DNA from: Pedobacter jejuensis
Lineage (GTDB): Bacteria; Bacteroidota; Bacteroidia; Sphingobacteriales; Sphingobacteriaceae
Length of the DNA stretch: 64,000 nucleotides
Assembly (NCBI RefSeq): GCF_003725795.1
Contig: NZ_RBEE01000045.1
Location: 219,495-283,494 of the forward strand
Direction: 5' to 3'
Under the pieces are notes generated by a model. That model ran no database searches. It saw nothing but the letters and a program-made list of their open reading frames with translations, and was not told where the DNA came from. The translations under genes and the position numbers were made by a program. Each line of letters starts with the position of its first letter. Position 1 is the stretch's first letter. Below are positions 1 through 9,141 of this stretch, one piece after another.

Positions 1-1576
1 CTCTGGTGGCAAATATTCCTATTTTTGCACCAATCCATTGTCCGGCAACAGCTTGAAATTCATCTCCAACATTAATGAAACCCAGGCCATCTTCGCTATA
101 ACTAAACTGGCATTTTGCACCGGCTGTTACTTTGACCCTTAACTGAATAACATTAGAACTTAATTTAATAACGTCTTTTTCATTTTCAGCCTTTCCTTTA
201 TCTGCTGAAATGCAAGTATTGTAAATTAAATAAACCCCATTATTCTTGCTCTTTAATGTTAATGCCCCATAATTTCTACCTAATACAACCAATCCGGTCT
301 CTTCGTTTTCGAGTTTAGGGTTTGGTTTAAAAGTTAATTTGGTAGTAGCCATAAATTCATCAGCAGGAAATTTTTGCAGCAATAAATTTGGAACATCCCA
401 CAAATTTTTGGCTCCATCAGGCACTTTTGTGGTATATAACTTCAACACACCTTTTGCGGCATCGGTAAAAGACCAGGTACTTTGCGGATTTGCTTGCCAC
501 TGCCATTGCAAACCTAATTTTTGCGTTGTAAATTCATCACTTTCTGCTGGTGTTTCTAATGGATACATTTTACCAACATTGGGCTTCTTAAATATTTTTA
601 CAGGTGCTCCTTTTCCATCACCATCATTATCAAAGCCTATAATCGGCCAATTATTCACCCACTTCATGGGCTGCAAATGAATAACTCTCCCGTAAGCATC
701 CTTATCTTGAAAATGGACAAACCAGTCTTCACCAGTTTGGGTATTAACCCAGGCGCCCTGATGTGGTCCGTTTATGCCTGATTTGCCTTCATCCAGAACA
801 ATTTTCCGTTCATAGGGGCCATAAATGTTTTTGCTTCTTAAAACCACTTGCCATCCCGTTGAAACTCCTCCGGCAGGGGCAAAAAGATAATAATATCCAT
901 TACGTTTATACATTTTTGGTCCCTCAATAGTTGGGTCGATTTCATGTCCATCATAAACTATTGTGCCTGTAGAGATGGGTTTTGTTCCCTTAAGATTTAA
1001 TGGCATAATGGCCAAAATACTTTTTATGCCTGCACGACTGCCTGCATAAGCATAAGCTAAATATGCTTTGCCGTCTTCATCCCAAAACGGGCAAGGATCT
1101 ATTAAACCCTTGCCTGCAATAACCAACTCAGGGGCAGACCAACCTCCAGTTATACTTTTTGATTTTGTTAAATAAATACCAAAATCAGGGTCAGGATAGT
1201 AAATAGAAAACTCCCCATTTCTATACCGGATGGATGGTGCCCAAACACCATTTCCATGTTGTGTTTTTTCAAAATGCTCGAAAGGTGGTTGACGCAATAA
1301 GGCATGCCCGACTATCTTCCAGTTAACTAAATCTTTAGAATGCAGTATGGGCAAGCCAGGAACTGCATCAAAACTAGACGCCACCATATAATAATCACTG
1401 CCTACCCGAATGGCATCAGGGTCGGAATAATCAGCATTTATAATTGGGTTTTTAAAAGTTCCATTGCCTAAATCAGAAACCCAAACTTTAGAAACGTTCT
1501 TATTTGTAACTGTTTGTTGAGCAAAGCAAAACGAAGAAATGATGGATAAAAAAAGTATGTTTACAAGATTTTTCAT
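1..1576 (-). CDS. Glycoside hydrolase family 43 protein, secreted (3' end outside window)
   Basis: Reading the minus strand from the ATG at 1576 gives an open frame of about 525 codons that runs off the window edge. Residues 1-20 form a signal peptide ending in FCFAQ. The GH43 five-bladed propeller triad is visible: base Asp52 in YSDPDAIR, Asp160 in GLIDPCPFWDEDG and acid Glu218 in TIEGPKMYKRNGYYYL. The last ~190 residues look like the concanavalin-like beta-sandwich found at the C-terminus of many GH43 enzymes. Such enzymes usually remove arabinose, xylose or galactose from side chains; the substrate cannot be fixed here. It is divergent from the pectinesterase at 1817 and shares a LacI-type operator region with it, so it is probably part of the pectin regulon. 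Confidence 0.88.
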   Translation of the reverse strand, partial: MKNLVNILFLSIISSFCFAQQTVTNKNVSKVWVSDLGNGTFKNPIINADYSDPDAIRVGSDYYMVASSFDAVPGLPILHSKDLVNWKIVGHALLRQPPFEHFEKTQHGNGVWAPSIRYRNGEFSIYYPDPDFGIYLTKSKSITGGWSAPELVIAGKGLIDPCPFWDEDGKAYLAYAYAGSRAGIKSILAIMPLNLKGTKPISTGTIVYDGHEIDPTIEGPKMYKRNGYYYLFAPAGGVSTGWQVVLRSKNIYGPYERKIVLDEGKSGINGPHQGAWVNTQTGEDWFVHFQDKDAYGRVIHLQPMKWVNNWPIIGFDNDGDGKGAPVKIFKKPNVGKMYPLETPAESDEFTTQKLGLQWQWQANPQSTWSFTDAAKGVLKLYTTKVPDGAKNLWDVPNLLLQKFPADEFMATTKLTFKPNPKLENEETGLVVLGRNYGALTLKSKNNGVYLIYNTCISADKGKAENEKDVIKLSSNVIQLRVKVTAGAKCQFSYSEDGLGFINVGDEFQAVAGQWIGAKIGIFATR

Positions 1577-1656
1577 TGGTAAACTGATTAATAAATTCGA
1601 TTTCTATTTTGGTTAAACAAGGTTAAGCCAATTTTATTTTTAATTAAATGTTTATT

Positions 1657-1683
1657 GTGCAATCGTTCCCGTTATCGTTTGCG
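1657..1683 (+). promoter_or_regulatory. LacI-family operator (two adjacent half-matching sites)
   Basis: TGCAATCGTTCCCG at 1657-1670 matches the LacI-family pattern TGNAANCGNTTNCA at 8 of 10 fixed positions. A weaker copy, CGTTATCGTTTGCG, follows directly at 1670-1683. The 15-mer TGTGCAATCGTTCCC recurs exactly before susC/lacI (24609-24623). The site lies between the divergent GH43 and pectinesterase genes, so it could control both. Confidence 0.6.
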
Positions 1684-1816
1684 AAGTTTAATTTATGGTA
1701 ATCTTACTTTGCTCTAATTTTTATGATTAAAATTGTTCATCATATATTTAGTAAAACACGGCTGCGTTTAAGGTTTAAAAATAACGTAGCCGATTTTATT
1801 TATAGCTAACCATAAT

Positions 1817-2773
1817 ATGAAAACTGCATTCATCCTGCTTTTAATAGCATTTAGCTTATCTGCAAATGCGGTAGACGCAAAACCTGATTTCATCGTATCC
1901 ATTGATGGAAAAGGCAATTTCAAAACAGTACAGGAAGCCATTAACGCAGTTCCTGACTTTAGAAATAAAACAACATTAATTTTAATTAAAAAAGGGACTT
2001 ATAAGGAGAAGCTTGTATTGGCAGCATCTAAGAAGAATGTAAAGTTTGTGGGCGAAAGTTTAGACGAAACCATTTTAACATACGATGATTACAATCAGAA
2101 AAAAAACATTTTTGGCGAAGAAATGGGTACTTCTGGCTCATCGAGCTTTTACATTTATGGTGAAGGCTTTTCTGCAGAAAACATCACTTTCCAAAATTCT
2201 TCTGGCCCGGTTGGGCAGGCTGTAGCGGTTTGGGCTGGTGGAGATAAATTGATTTTTAACAATTGCAAATTTTTAGGTTTTCAAGATACACTTTACACCT
2301 ACGGTGGAAACAACCGGCAATACTATTACAATTGCTATATCGAAGGTACAGTAGATTTTATTTTTGGTGCTTCTACTGCATGGTTTGAAAGCTGTACCAT
2401 TTTTTGCAAAAAATCAGGCTACATTACGGCAGCATCTACAGCAGATACTACAAAGTTTGGCTACGTATTTAATAACTGTAAAATTATGGGCGATGCACCT
2501 GAAAGTAGTTTCTATTTAGGCAGGCCATGGCGACCGTTTGCTAAAGTGGCGTATTTGAATTGTGTACTACCAGAAATCATCAATCCAGCAGGCTGGAATA
2601 ACTGGGGTAAAGAAAGTAATGAAAAAACCGCCTATTATGCAGAGTATAACAATACTGGCAAGGGAGCAAAAACAGATAAAAGAGTGAGTTGGTCGCACCA
2701 ATTAAACGCGAAAGAATATGAATCATACACGCTAGAAAATGTGCTGCGAGGTTGGATTCCGGCACTTAAATAG
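1817..2773 (+). CDS. Pectinesterase, carbohydrate esterase family 8 (first copy)
   Basis: This 318-residue secreted enzyme removes methyl esters from homogalacturonan, which exposes it to GH28 and PL10 enzymes encoded just downstream. A signal peptide covers about residues 1-19. The CE8 signatures are all present: GTYKEKLVL near 60-68, Gln134 in GQAVAV, Gln156-Asp157 in FQDTLY, catalytic Asp180 in VDFIFG, and Arg236/Trp238 in LGRPWRP. The length is normal for a single-domain bacterial CE8. It is the first gene of the forward pectin run and is preceded by LacI-type operators at 1657-1683. A second CE8 is encoded at 18317-19348. Confidence 0.95.
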   Translation: MKTAFILLLIAFSLSANAVDAKPDFIVSIDGKGNFKTVQEAINAVPDFRNKTTLILIKKGTYKEKLVLAASKKNVKFVGESLDETILTYDDYNQKKNIFGEEMGTSGSSSFYIYGEGFSAENITFQNSSGPVGQAVAVWAGGDKLIFNNCKFLGFQDTLYTYGGNNRQYYYNCYIEGTVDFIFGASTAWFESCTIFCKKSGYITAASTADTTKFGYVFNNCKIMGDAPESSFYLGRPWRPFAKVAYLNCVLPEIINPAGWNNWGKESNEKTAYYAEYNNTGKGAKTDKRVSWSHQLNAKEYESYTLENVLRGWIPALK

Positions 2774-2837
2774 CGAAACACCTGTCTGTTAACCAATTAA
2801 TCGATACCAATAAACATGTATAATTGTAAATTTTCTT

Positions 2838-2851
2838 TGGCAACGATTGCA
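2838..2851 (-). promoter_or_regulatory. LacI-family operator upstream of the GH28 gene
   Basis: On the minus strand the site reads TGCAATCGTTGCCA, which is one or two bases away from the operators at 1657 and 24611. It matches TGNAANCGNTTNCA at 9 of 10 fixed positions. It lies 79 bp upstream of the GH28 start, in the 156-bp gap after the pectinesterase gene. Confidence 0.55.
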
Positions 2852-2929
2852 TAGATTTCTTTTCTGTTTTAGCCTTAAACACCGTACACTTGTTATAATA
2901 ATAACCAAGTATAGTTAACGGAGCGCAAT

Positions 2930-4600
2930 ATGAATCTTTCCAGAGGTAAATTCTATTATACATTTTCGGTCATTGCCTGCATCTTTTTTTTAGTTGGATC
3001 AACCGGATATGCTCAAAAACAGGCTTTACCAATTATCCAACAAGTTAAATTTAAAAAAGATACAACAAGCATAGTAACATTCGGCGCCAAAGGCGATGGC
3101 ATAACATTAAACACATCTTTCATTAATAATGCAATTTCAAAAGTGAGTCAGAAAGGTGGTGGGGTAGTTTTAATTCCTTCAGGATTATGGCTTACCGGAC
3201 CCATAGAACTAAAAAGGAACGTTAACCTTCACCTAAAGCGTGATGCAATTCTTCAATTTACAGATGATTTTAACCAGTATAAATTGGTTGAAGGCAATTG
3301 GGAAGGACAGCCGGCCTGGCGTAATCAAAGTCCTATATCTGGTGTAAATTTGGTAAATATCGCCATTACAGGTTCAGGAATTATTGATGGAAATGGTGGT
3401 GCATGGCGCATGGTTAAAAAAGATAAACTTACCGAAACGCAGTGGCAAAAATTGGTTGCATCTGGCGGCTTTGTTAGCGAAGATGGTAAAACCTGGTATC
3501 CATCACAAAAAACCGTAAAAGGTTCGAAAATAAAAAATGCTGGTGTAATTGTGCCTGGTAAAACAGCTGCAGATTACGATGATATTAAAGATTTCTTACG
3601 CCCAAATTTATTGGTACTTACAAGCTGTAAAAAAATTCTGTTAGAAGGTGTTACTTTTCAAAATTCACCCGCCTGGAATTTGCATCCATTAATGTGCGAA
3701 GACCTAACATTAAGAAACTTACAAGTTAAGAACCCTTGGTTTGCACAAAATGGTGATGGCGTGGATGTGGAATCGTGTAAAAATGTGCTAATAGAAGGTA
3801 GCACTTTTGATGTCGGAGATGATGGAATTTGTATAAAATCAGGAAGAGATGAATCAGGAAGAAAACGTGGAATGCCTACAGAGAATGTCATTATTAGAAA
3901 CAATGTAGTTTACCATGCGCACGGCGGTTTTGTAATTGGTAGTGAAATGAGTGGTGGCGCAAAAAATATTTGGGTTTACGATTGTTCCTTCATTGGCACC
4001 GACATTGGTTTGCGCTTTAAAACAACTCGCGGTCGCGGAGGTGTTGTAGAGAATATTTATATCAATAACATTAACATTATTGATATTCCGGGCGAAGCCA
4101 TTTTATTTGACATGTATTATGCTGCACAAGACCCGGTTCCTTTAGCTGGAGAAAAACGCGAAGCCATAAAAACGGTTACAGTGCCTGTTACCGAGGCTAC
4201 TCCACAATTTAAAAACTTTTACATTAAAAATGTTGTGGCAAACGGAGCAGCAAAAGCGATATTTTTTAGAGGTTTACCAGAAATGAATATAAAAGATATT
4301 TACCTTGAAAATGTAACCATCCAGGCAAAAAAAGGAATTGAAATAATAGAAGCATCTGGTATTTTTTTAAAGAACGTAAATGTGCTAACTGATGATACAA
4401 ATCCGATTGTACATGTACAAAACGGAACAAACATAAACATCAACGGTTTACAATATAAAAACGGTAGTGAACTATTGTTTAACATCACTGGTGAAAAAAC
4501 CAAAGGAGTAAAAATTAGCGGTACCGATGTAACTAAAGCTAAAAAAACATCGGCATTTGGTACAGAAGTAAGTAAAACTGCCTTCGAGATTTCTAAATAA
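2930..4600 (+). CDS. Polygalacturonase-type glycoside hydrolase family 28
   Basis: A 556-residue secreted beta-helix enzyme expected to hydrolyse alpha-1,4-galacturonosyl bonds in demethylated pectin. The signal peptide ends around TGYAQ (residue 29). GH28 catalytic motifs are clear: NGDGVD (Asp276), GDDGICIKSG (Asp297, Asp298), HAHGGFVIGSEM (His331) and the Arg362-Lys364 RFK pair. The insert around residues 150-220 and the length fit the larger exo-acting or rhamnogalacturonan-type GH28 enzymes of Bacteroidota, so exo-polygalacturonase is more likely than endo. The stop is followed after one base by the GH105 start, so the two are probably co-translated. Confidence 0.93.
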   Translation: MNLSRGKFYYTFSVIACIFFLVGSTGYAQKQALPIIQQVKFKKDTTSIVTFGAKGDGITLNTSFINNAISKVSQKGGGVVLIPSGLWLTGPIELKRNVNLHLKRDAILQFTDDFNQYKLVEGNWEGQPAWRNQSPISGVNLVNIAITGSGIIDGNGGAWRMVKKDKLTETQWQKLVASGGFVSEDGKTWYPSQKTVKGSKIKNAGVIVPGKTAADYDDIKDFLRPNLLVLTSCKKILLEGVTFQNSPAWNLHPLMCEDLTLRNLQVKNPWFAQNGDGVDVESCKNVLIEGSTFDVGDDGICIKSGRDESGRKRGMPTENVIIRNNVVYHAHGGFVIGSEMSGGAKNIWVYDCSFIGTDIGLRFKTTRGRGGVVENIYINNINIIDIPGEAILFDMYYAAQDPVPLAGEKREAIKTVTVPVTEATPQFKNFYIKNVVANGAAKAIFFRGLPEMNIKDIYLENVTIQAKKGIEIIEASGIFLKNVNVLTDDTNPIVHVQNGTNININGLQYKNGSELLFNITGEKTKGVKISGTDVTKAKKTSAFGTEVSKTAFEISK

Positions 4601-4601
4601 T

Positions 4602-6530
4602 ATGAAAACAATAATCCATAAAATATCCTTTCTGTTCGCATTAACGATACTCTCGCTTAACGGCTTTGCGCAAAAGAAATTGTCAGAACAATTAACCCTC
4701 ACAGCAATGGAAACATTGTTTCAGGATACAACTGTACTGAAAGATGCCAAAGGACCAAAATGGAGTTACGATATGGGTGTTGTTTTGGAAGGCGCTGCAC
4801 AGGTTTGGCGCAACACCGGCAATGGAGATTATTTTAAATACATCCAAAATTCTATGGATGCTTATGTAGATAAAACTGGAAACATCAGGACCTACAAAGC
4901 CGAAGATTTCAATATAGATAATATTAAAAACGGTCGTTCGCTTTTATTGCTGTATAAAGTTACCGGACAACAAAAATACTTGACGGCAGCAACCCAGTTA
5001 TACAATCAGCTACAGAACCAACCTCGCACAAAAGAAGGTGGCTTTTGGCATAAGAAAATTTATCCAAACCAAATGTGGCTTGATGGTTTATACATGGCAG
5101 AGCCTTTCTATGCAGAATATGCAGTTTTGATGAAAAAAGACTCGGCTTTTGATGATATAGCCAATCAATTTATTTTGATGGAAAAGAACTCAAGAGATGC
5201 CAAAACCGGTCTTCTTTATCATGGTTATGACGAAAGCCGATTGGAAAAATGGGCTGATAAAACAACCGGTAAATCGCCAAATTTTTGGGGCAGGGCAATG
5301 GGCTGGTATATTATGGCTTTGGTAGATGTGCTGGATAATTTCCCGAAAAACCATCCGAAATATAAAGATTTAGTAGCCATTCTTAATCGTACAGCAAACG
5401 CCGCATTAAAATATCAGGATGCAAAATCTGGTGTTTGGTTTGATATTTTGAATATGCCTACAAAAAAAGGCAACTACCTTGAATCTTCCGCATCTAGCAT
5501 GTTCGTTTACGGCTTTGCTAAAGGTGTTCGCAAAGGCTATTTACCACAATCCTTTATTAATGCCGCAAATAAAGGGTATGCAGGTTTAAAGAAAGAATTT
5601 ATAGAAACTGCTGGCGCTGAAAGGGTAAAGCTAACCAAAACAGTTTCTGTTTCTGGCTTAGGCGGTAAACCAAAATATAGAGATGGTAGCTTCGAATACT
5701 ACATTAGCGAAAAAGTAATTACCAACGACCCAAAAGGTGTTGGTGCTTTTATCTGTGCTGCCAGCGAAATGGAAATTGCTGCACTACCAAAACCTGGTAA
5801 AAACTTAACAGTAACCGTTGATAACTTCTTTAATAATGAATACATGACCGGCCCCACCGGCGATAAAATTCCATTTCATTATTTGTGGAATGAAGATGAC
5901 AATAACGGTTTCTCACTCTTAGGAAAAGTTTTTAACGATGCTGGAGTAAAAACATCAACACTTGCAGACGCTCCAAAACTTTCAAATTTACAAGGCACAA
6001 ACATTTACATTATTGTTGACCCTGATACGGAAAAAGAAACTGCAAATCCTAATTTTATGAATGCTGCCCATGCAAAGCAAATTAGCGAATGGGTAAAAGC
6101 AGGAGGTGTTTTAGTGTTGCTTCTAAATGATGTAGGCAATTGTGAAATCACAAAATTTAATGTTTTGCCAGAAACTTTTGGTATTCATTTTAATGAAGAT
6201 AGCCGCAATAAAGTTCAAGGGTCAAATTTTGAGCAAGGTGCTATTTCCATTCCACCAGGCAATTCAATATTTAAAACAGCAAAGAAGGTTTACATCAAAG
6301 AAATTTCCACAATTGTAGCCAAAACCCCAGCAGTTGCTGCTTTAACCGATAAAGATGATGTAATCATCGCAACAGCAAAATATGGTAAAGGAACTGTTTT
6401 CGCCGTCGGCGACCCATGGTTTTACAACGAATACATTGATGGAAGGAAATTGCCTAAAGACCTTGAAAATTATAAAGCAACCAATGATTTAGTCAATTGG
6501 TTGATTAAGCAAGTACCGGCGAAAAAATAA
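4602..6530 (+). CDS. GH105 unsaturated (rhamno)galacturonyl hydrolase with C-terminal GATase-like domain
   Basis: A 642-residue secreted protein with a signal peptide to about residue 23 (NGFAQ). Residues ~30-370 form the alpha/alpha-barrel of the YteR/YesR family, with Asp161 in MWLDGLYMAEPF at the expected catalytic position and RAMGWY and SASSMFVYG motifs. This family removes the 4,5-unsaturated uronic acid left at chain ends by lyases such as the PL10 encoded next. Residues ~400-642 form a separate alpha/beta domain (IYIIVDPDTEKE, WVKAGGVLVLLLND, GTVFAVGDPWFYNEY) resembling class I glutamine-amidotransferase-like or ThuA/DUF4350 folds seen fused to GH105 in Bacteroidota. The role of the extra domain is unknown. 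Confidence 0.9.
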   Translation: MKTIIHKISFLFALTILSLNGFAQKKLSEQLTLTAMETLFQDTTVLKDAKGPKWSYDMGVVLEGAAQVWRNTGNGDYFKYIQNSMDAYVDKTGNIRTYKAEDFNIDNIKNGRSLLLLYKVTGQQKYLTAATQLYNQLQNQPRTKEGGFWHKKIYPNQMWLDGLYMAEPFYAEYAVLMKKDSAFDDIANQFILMEKNSRDAKTGLLYHGYDESRLEKWADKTTGKSPNFWGRAMGWYIMALVDVLDNFPKNHPKYKDLVAILNRTANAALKYQDAKSGVWFDILNMPTKKGNYLESSASSMFVYGFAKGVRKGYLPQSFINAANKGYAGLKKEFIETAGAERVKLTKTVSVSGLGGKPKYRDGSFEYYISEKVITNDPKGVGAFICAASEMEIAALPKPGKNLTVTVDNFFNNEYMTGPTGDKIPFHYLWNEDDNNGFSLLGKVFNDAGVKTSTLADAPKLSNLQGTNIYIIVDPDTEKETANPNFMNAAHAKQISEWVKAGGVLVLLLNDVGNCEITKFNVLPETFGIHFNEDSRNKVQGSNFEQGAISIPPGNSIFKTAKKVYIKEISTIVAKTPAVAALTDKDDVIIATAKYGKGTVFAVGDPWFYNEYIDGRKLPKDLENYKATNDLVNWLIKQVPAKK

Positions 6531-6567
6531 TATCTACAAGAAAAAGGTTTGTACAAACCATCGTAAT

Positions 6568-7593
6568 ATGATAAAATCAATTAAAATAAAAATATTTCTT
6601 TTGCTTGGTTTCGGTACATTTTTAATGTCTTGCTATGCGCAAATGCCTACCGATTCTATTGCAGATAAAATGTTGGTTTATCAGTTAAGCAATGGGGGTT
6701 GGCCAAAACAGTTGGAAGATAAAAGTGTGGTAAACTATGATTTACCCTTATCGCCAGCGTTAAAAGAAAAGATAAAAGCAACAACCAACTTACATGCTAC
6801 TTTTGATAATCAAGCCACCAGTAGAGAAGTAATTTATCTGGTAAAAGCATATAAAAAATCGCAGAATAAAAATTATTTAAAAGCAGCAGAACGTGGTTTG
6901 GATTATATTTTAGAAGCCCAATATGCAAATGGTGGCTGGCCACAATATTATCCGGATAAAGCTTTGTATCGTTCAGAAGTTACCTATAATGATGATGCGA
7001 TGATTAATGTTTTAAATATTTTGCAAGACATCGCTACACAAACAAATGATTTTGAAGTAGTAAATTCTGCTTATTTAGAAAAAGCTAAAGCAGCGGTAGC
7101 TAAAGGAATAGATTGTATATTGAAAACCCAAGTAAAACAAAGCGGTATTTTAACCATTTGGGCAGCCCAATATGATAAAAATTCACTGCTACCAGCTAAA
7201 GCAAGAGCATTTGAGCCAGCTTCTTTAAGTACAAGTGAATCTGTAAACATTGTTCGCTTTTTAATGCGATTTAAAAATCCGTCGGCAGACATAAGAAGTT
7301 CTGTCGCGGGAGCAATTAAATGGTTTAGCGATTATAAAATTGTCGGTTATCGTTTCGATAGAGAAAAAACTGGCTCAGGATTAATAGCTGATAGCAAAAG
7401 TGTGGTTTGGGCCCGCTTTTATGATTTAGAAAAGAACATTCCAATTTTTGGAGATAGAGATAATACCATTAAATTTAAGCTGGAAGATTTAAGTCTGGAG
7501 CGGAGAAATGGTTACGCCTGGTATGGCAACTGGGGGCAAAAACTGATAGACAAAGAATATCCGAAATGGCTAGCAGCCAATGGAGCAAAATAA
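6568..7593 (+). CDS. Pectate lyase, polysaccharide lyase family 10
   Basis: A 341-residue secreted lyase cleaving polygalacturonate by beta-elimination to 4,5-unsaturated products, which feed the GH105 encoded just upstream. The N-terminus is a signal peptide ending at SCYAQ, with a Cys that could alternatively be a lipobox. Two repeats of the PL10 hallmark are visible, NGGWPKQ (about 47-53) and NGGWPQYYPD, followed by EVTYNDDAM. The C-terminal ERRNGYAWYGNWGQ carries the conserved Arg region of the PL10 active site. The length matches catalytic-domain-only members. The gene lies 37 bp after the GH105 gene. Confidence 0.9.
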   Translation: MIKSIKIKIFLLLGFGTFLMSCYAQMPTDSIADKMLVYQLSNGGWPKQLEDKSVVNYDLPLSPALKEKIKATTNLHATFDNQATSREVIYLVKAYKKSQNKNYLKAAERGLDYILEAQYANGGWPQYYPDKALYRSEVTYNDDAMINVLNILQDIATQTNDFEVVNSAYLEKAKAAVAKGIDCILKTQVKQSGILTIWAAQYDKNSLLPAKARAFEPASLSTSESVNIVRFLMRFKNPSADIRSSVAGAIKWFSDYKIVGYRFDREKTGSGLIADSKSVVWARFYDLEKNIPIFGDRDNTIKFKLEDLSLERRNGYAWYGNWGQKLIDKEYPKWLAANGAK

Positions 7594-7628
7594 TTAAAAA
7601 TCCGTCTGCGACGGCAAAATGAAAACAA

Positions 7629-9140
7629 ATGATTTTAAGCAAAGAAAATTTAAAAAACATTAGTGCAGAAAACGTAACCATACCTGCAACAGAACTTTTA
7701 GAATTGCCTGAAAAAGTAATTCAATTTGGTACGGGAGTTTTACTTCGTGGCTTGCCAGATTATTTTATTGATAAGGCAAACAGAAACGGGATTTTTAATG
7801 GTCGTGTTTTAGTTGTTAAATCAACCTCGCAAGGTGGCGCCGATGCTTTTTCTACGCAGGATAATCTATACACCCTTTGTGTAAAAGGAATTGAAGATGG
7901 TGTAAACGTTGAAGAGAATACCATCAACTCGGCAATAAGCAGGGTTTTATCAGCCTCAGAAGATTGGGCAGAAATTTTAAAAGCGGCACACAAGCCCGAA
8001 ATGAAAATTGTAATTTCTAACACAACTGAAGTTGGAATTGTAATGAGCGAAGATAAAATAACTGATAATCCACCTCAATCTTATCCTGGCAAACTGCTTG
8101 CCTTTTTGCATGAACGTTATACTGCTTTCAACGGCTCTGAAGAAAGCGGAATGGTTATCGTACCAACCGAATTAATAAGCGATAACGCTGATAAATTAAG
8201 AGATATTGTATTAAAGTTATCTGCCCAAAATAAACTGAGCTGGGATTTTGAACAATGGTTAAAAACTTACAACTATTTTTGCAAAACCTTGGTTGACAGA
8301 ATTGTACCCGGAAAACTCCCTTCTGATGAACAAAAAGCAATGGAATCAACACTGGGCTATGAAGATGAATTGATGATTATGGCCGAACCTTTCAGGCTTT
8401 GGGCAATCGAATCATCGAATGAAAAAGTAAAAGAAATTTTATCATTCGAAAAGGCTGATAAAGGCGTTTTCATTGTCCCTTCCATCAATAAATTTAAAGA
8501 ATTAAAACTCCGTTTACTAAACGGAACGCATACCTTGAGTTGTGGATTAGCCATTTTAGCAGGTTTCAATACAGTTAAAGAAGCTATGGCCGATGAAGTT
8601 TTTGCCAGTTACGTTTCTGATTTGATGAAGCAGGAAATTGCACATTCTTTAGAGGATGACGATATATCTTACCAAGATGCTGTTGATTTCGCGATGAGCG
8701 TTATCGATCGCTTCAGTAATCCATCATTAGAACATAAATGGCAAGCCATTACCTTAAATTTCACATCAAAAATGCAGATGCGAAATATGCCTTTAATCAG
8801 AAAATATTATAGTCAGAAAAATGAAGTACCCCCGCTAATTGCATTAGGTCTGGCTGCCTACATCATCTTTATGGATACGACTAAAGATGGCGATAATTAT
8901 GTAGCTGAAATTAATGGCAAAAGCTATCCGGTTCAAGATGAATTTGCAGAGATTTTGTACACGTATTGGCAAAATCCAGAAACTGCTATTGATAATATTT
9001 TAGGCGATAGGCGTTTATGGGATAAGAATTTAAACAATTACCCAGGCTTTAACGCTGCGATAAAAAGCAATGTAGATATGTTGAAAAATAATGGTGTAAA
9101 AGAAACAATAAGTAACTTGCGTAAACAAAGAACAAATTAG
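7629..9140 (+). CDS. uxaB: Tagaturonate reductase (altronate oxidoreductase)
   Basis: A 503-residue NAD-dependent cytoplasmic enzyme that converts tagaturonate to altronate, the second step of galacturonate breakdown. The N-terminal nucleotide-binding region is IQFGTGVLLRGLPDYFID. The polyol dehydrogenase active-site motif K-x4-N-x2-H appears as KLRLLNGTH near residue 296. No signal peptide is present. It marks the switch from secreted enzymes to the intracellular pathway within the same operon, 35 bp after the lyase gene and one base before uxaA. Confidence 0.95.
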   Translation: MILSKENLKNISAENVTIPATELLELPEKVIQFGTGVLLRGLPDYFIDKANRNGIFNGRVLVVKSTSQGGADAFSTQDNLYTLCVKGIEDGVNVEENTINSAISRVLSASEDWAEILKAAHKPEMKIVISNTTEVGIVMSEDKITDNPPQSYPGKLLAFLHERYTAFNGSEESGMVIVPTELISDNADKLRDIVLKLSAQNKLSWDFEQWLKTYNYFCKTLVDRIVPGKLPSDEQKAMESTLGYEDELMIMAEPFRLWAIESSNEKVKEILSFEKADKGVFIVPSINKFKELKLRLLNGTHTLSCGLAILAGFNTVKEAMADEVFASYVSDLMKQEIAHSLEDDDISYQDAVDFAMSVIDRFSNPSLEHKWQAITLNFTSKMQMRNMPLIRKYYSQKNEVPPLIALGLAAYIIFMDTTKDGDNYVAEINGKSYPVQDEFAEILYTYWQNPETAIDNILGDRRLWDKNLNNYPGFNAAIKSNVDMLKNNGVKETISNLRKQRTN

Positions 9141-9141
9141 A

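Noticed and set aside
339..680. Plus-strand open frame of 113 codons
   Set aside because: It is antisense to the clearly coding GH43 gene and has no family resemblance.
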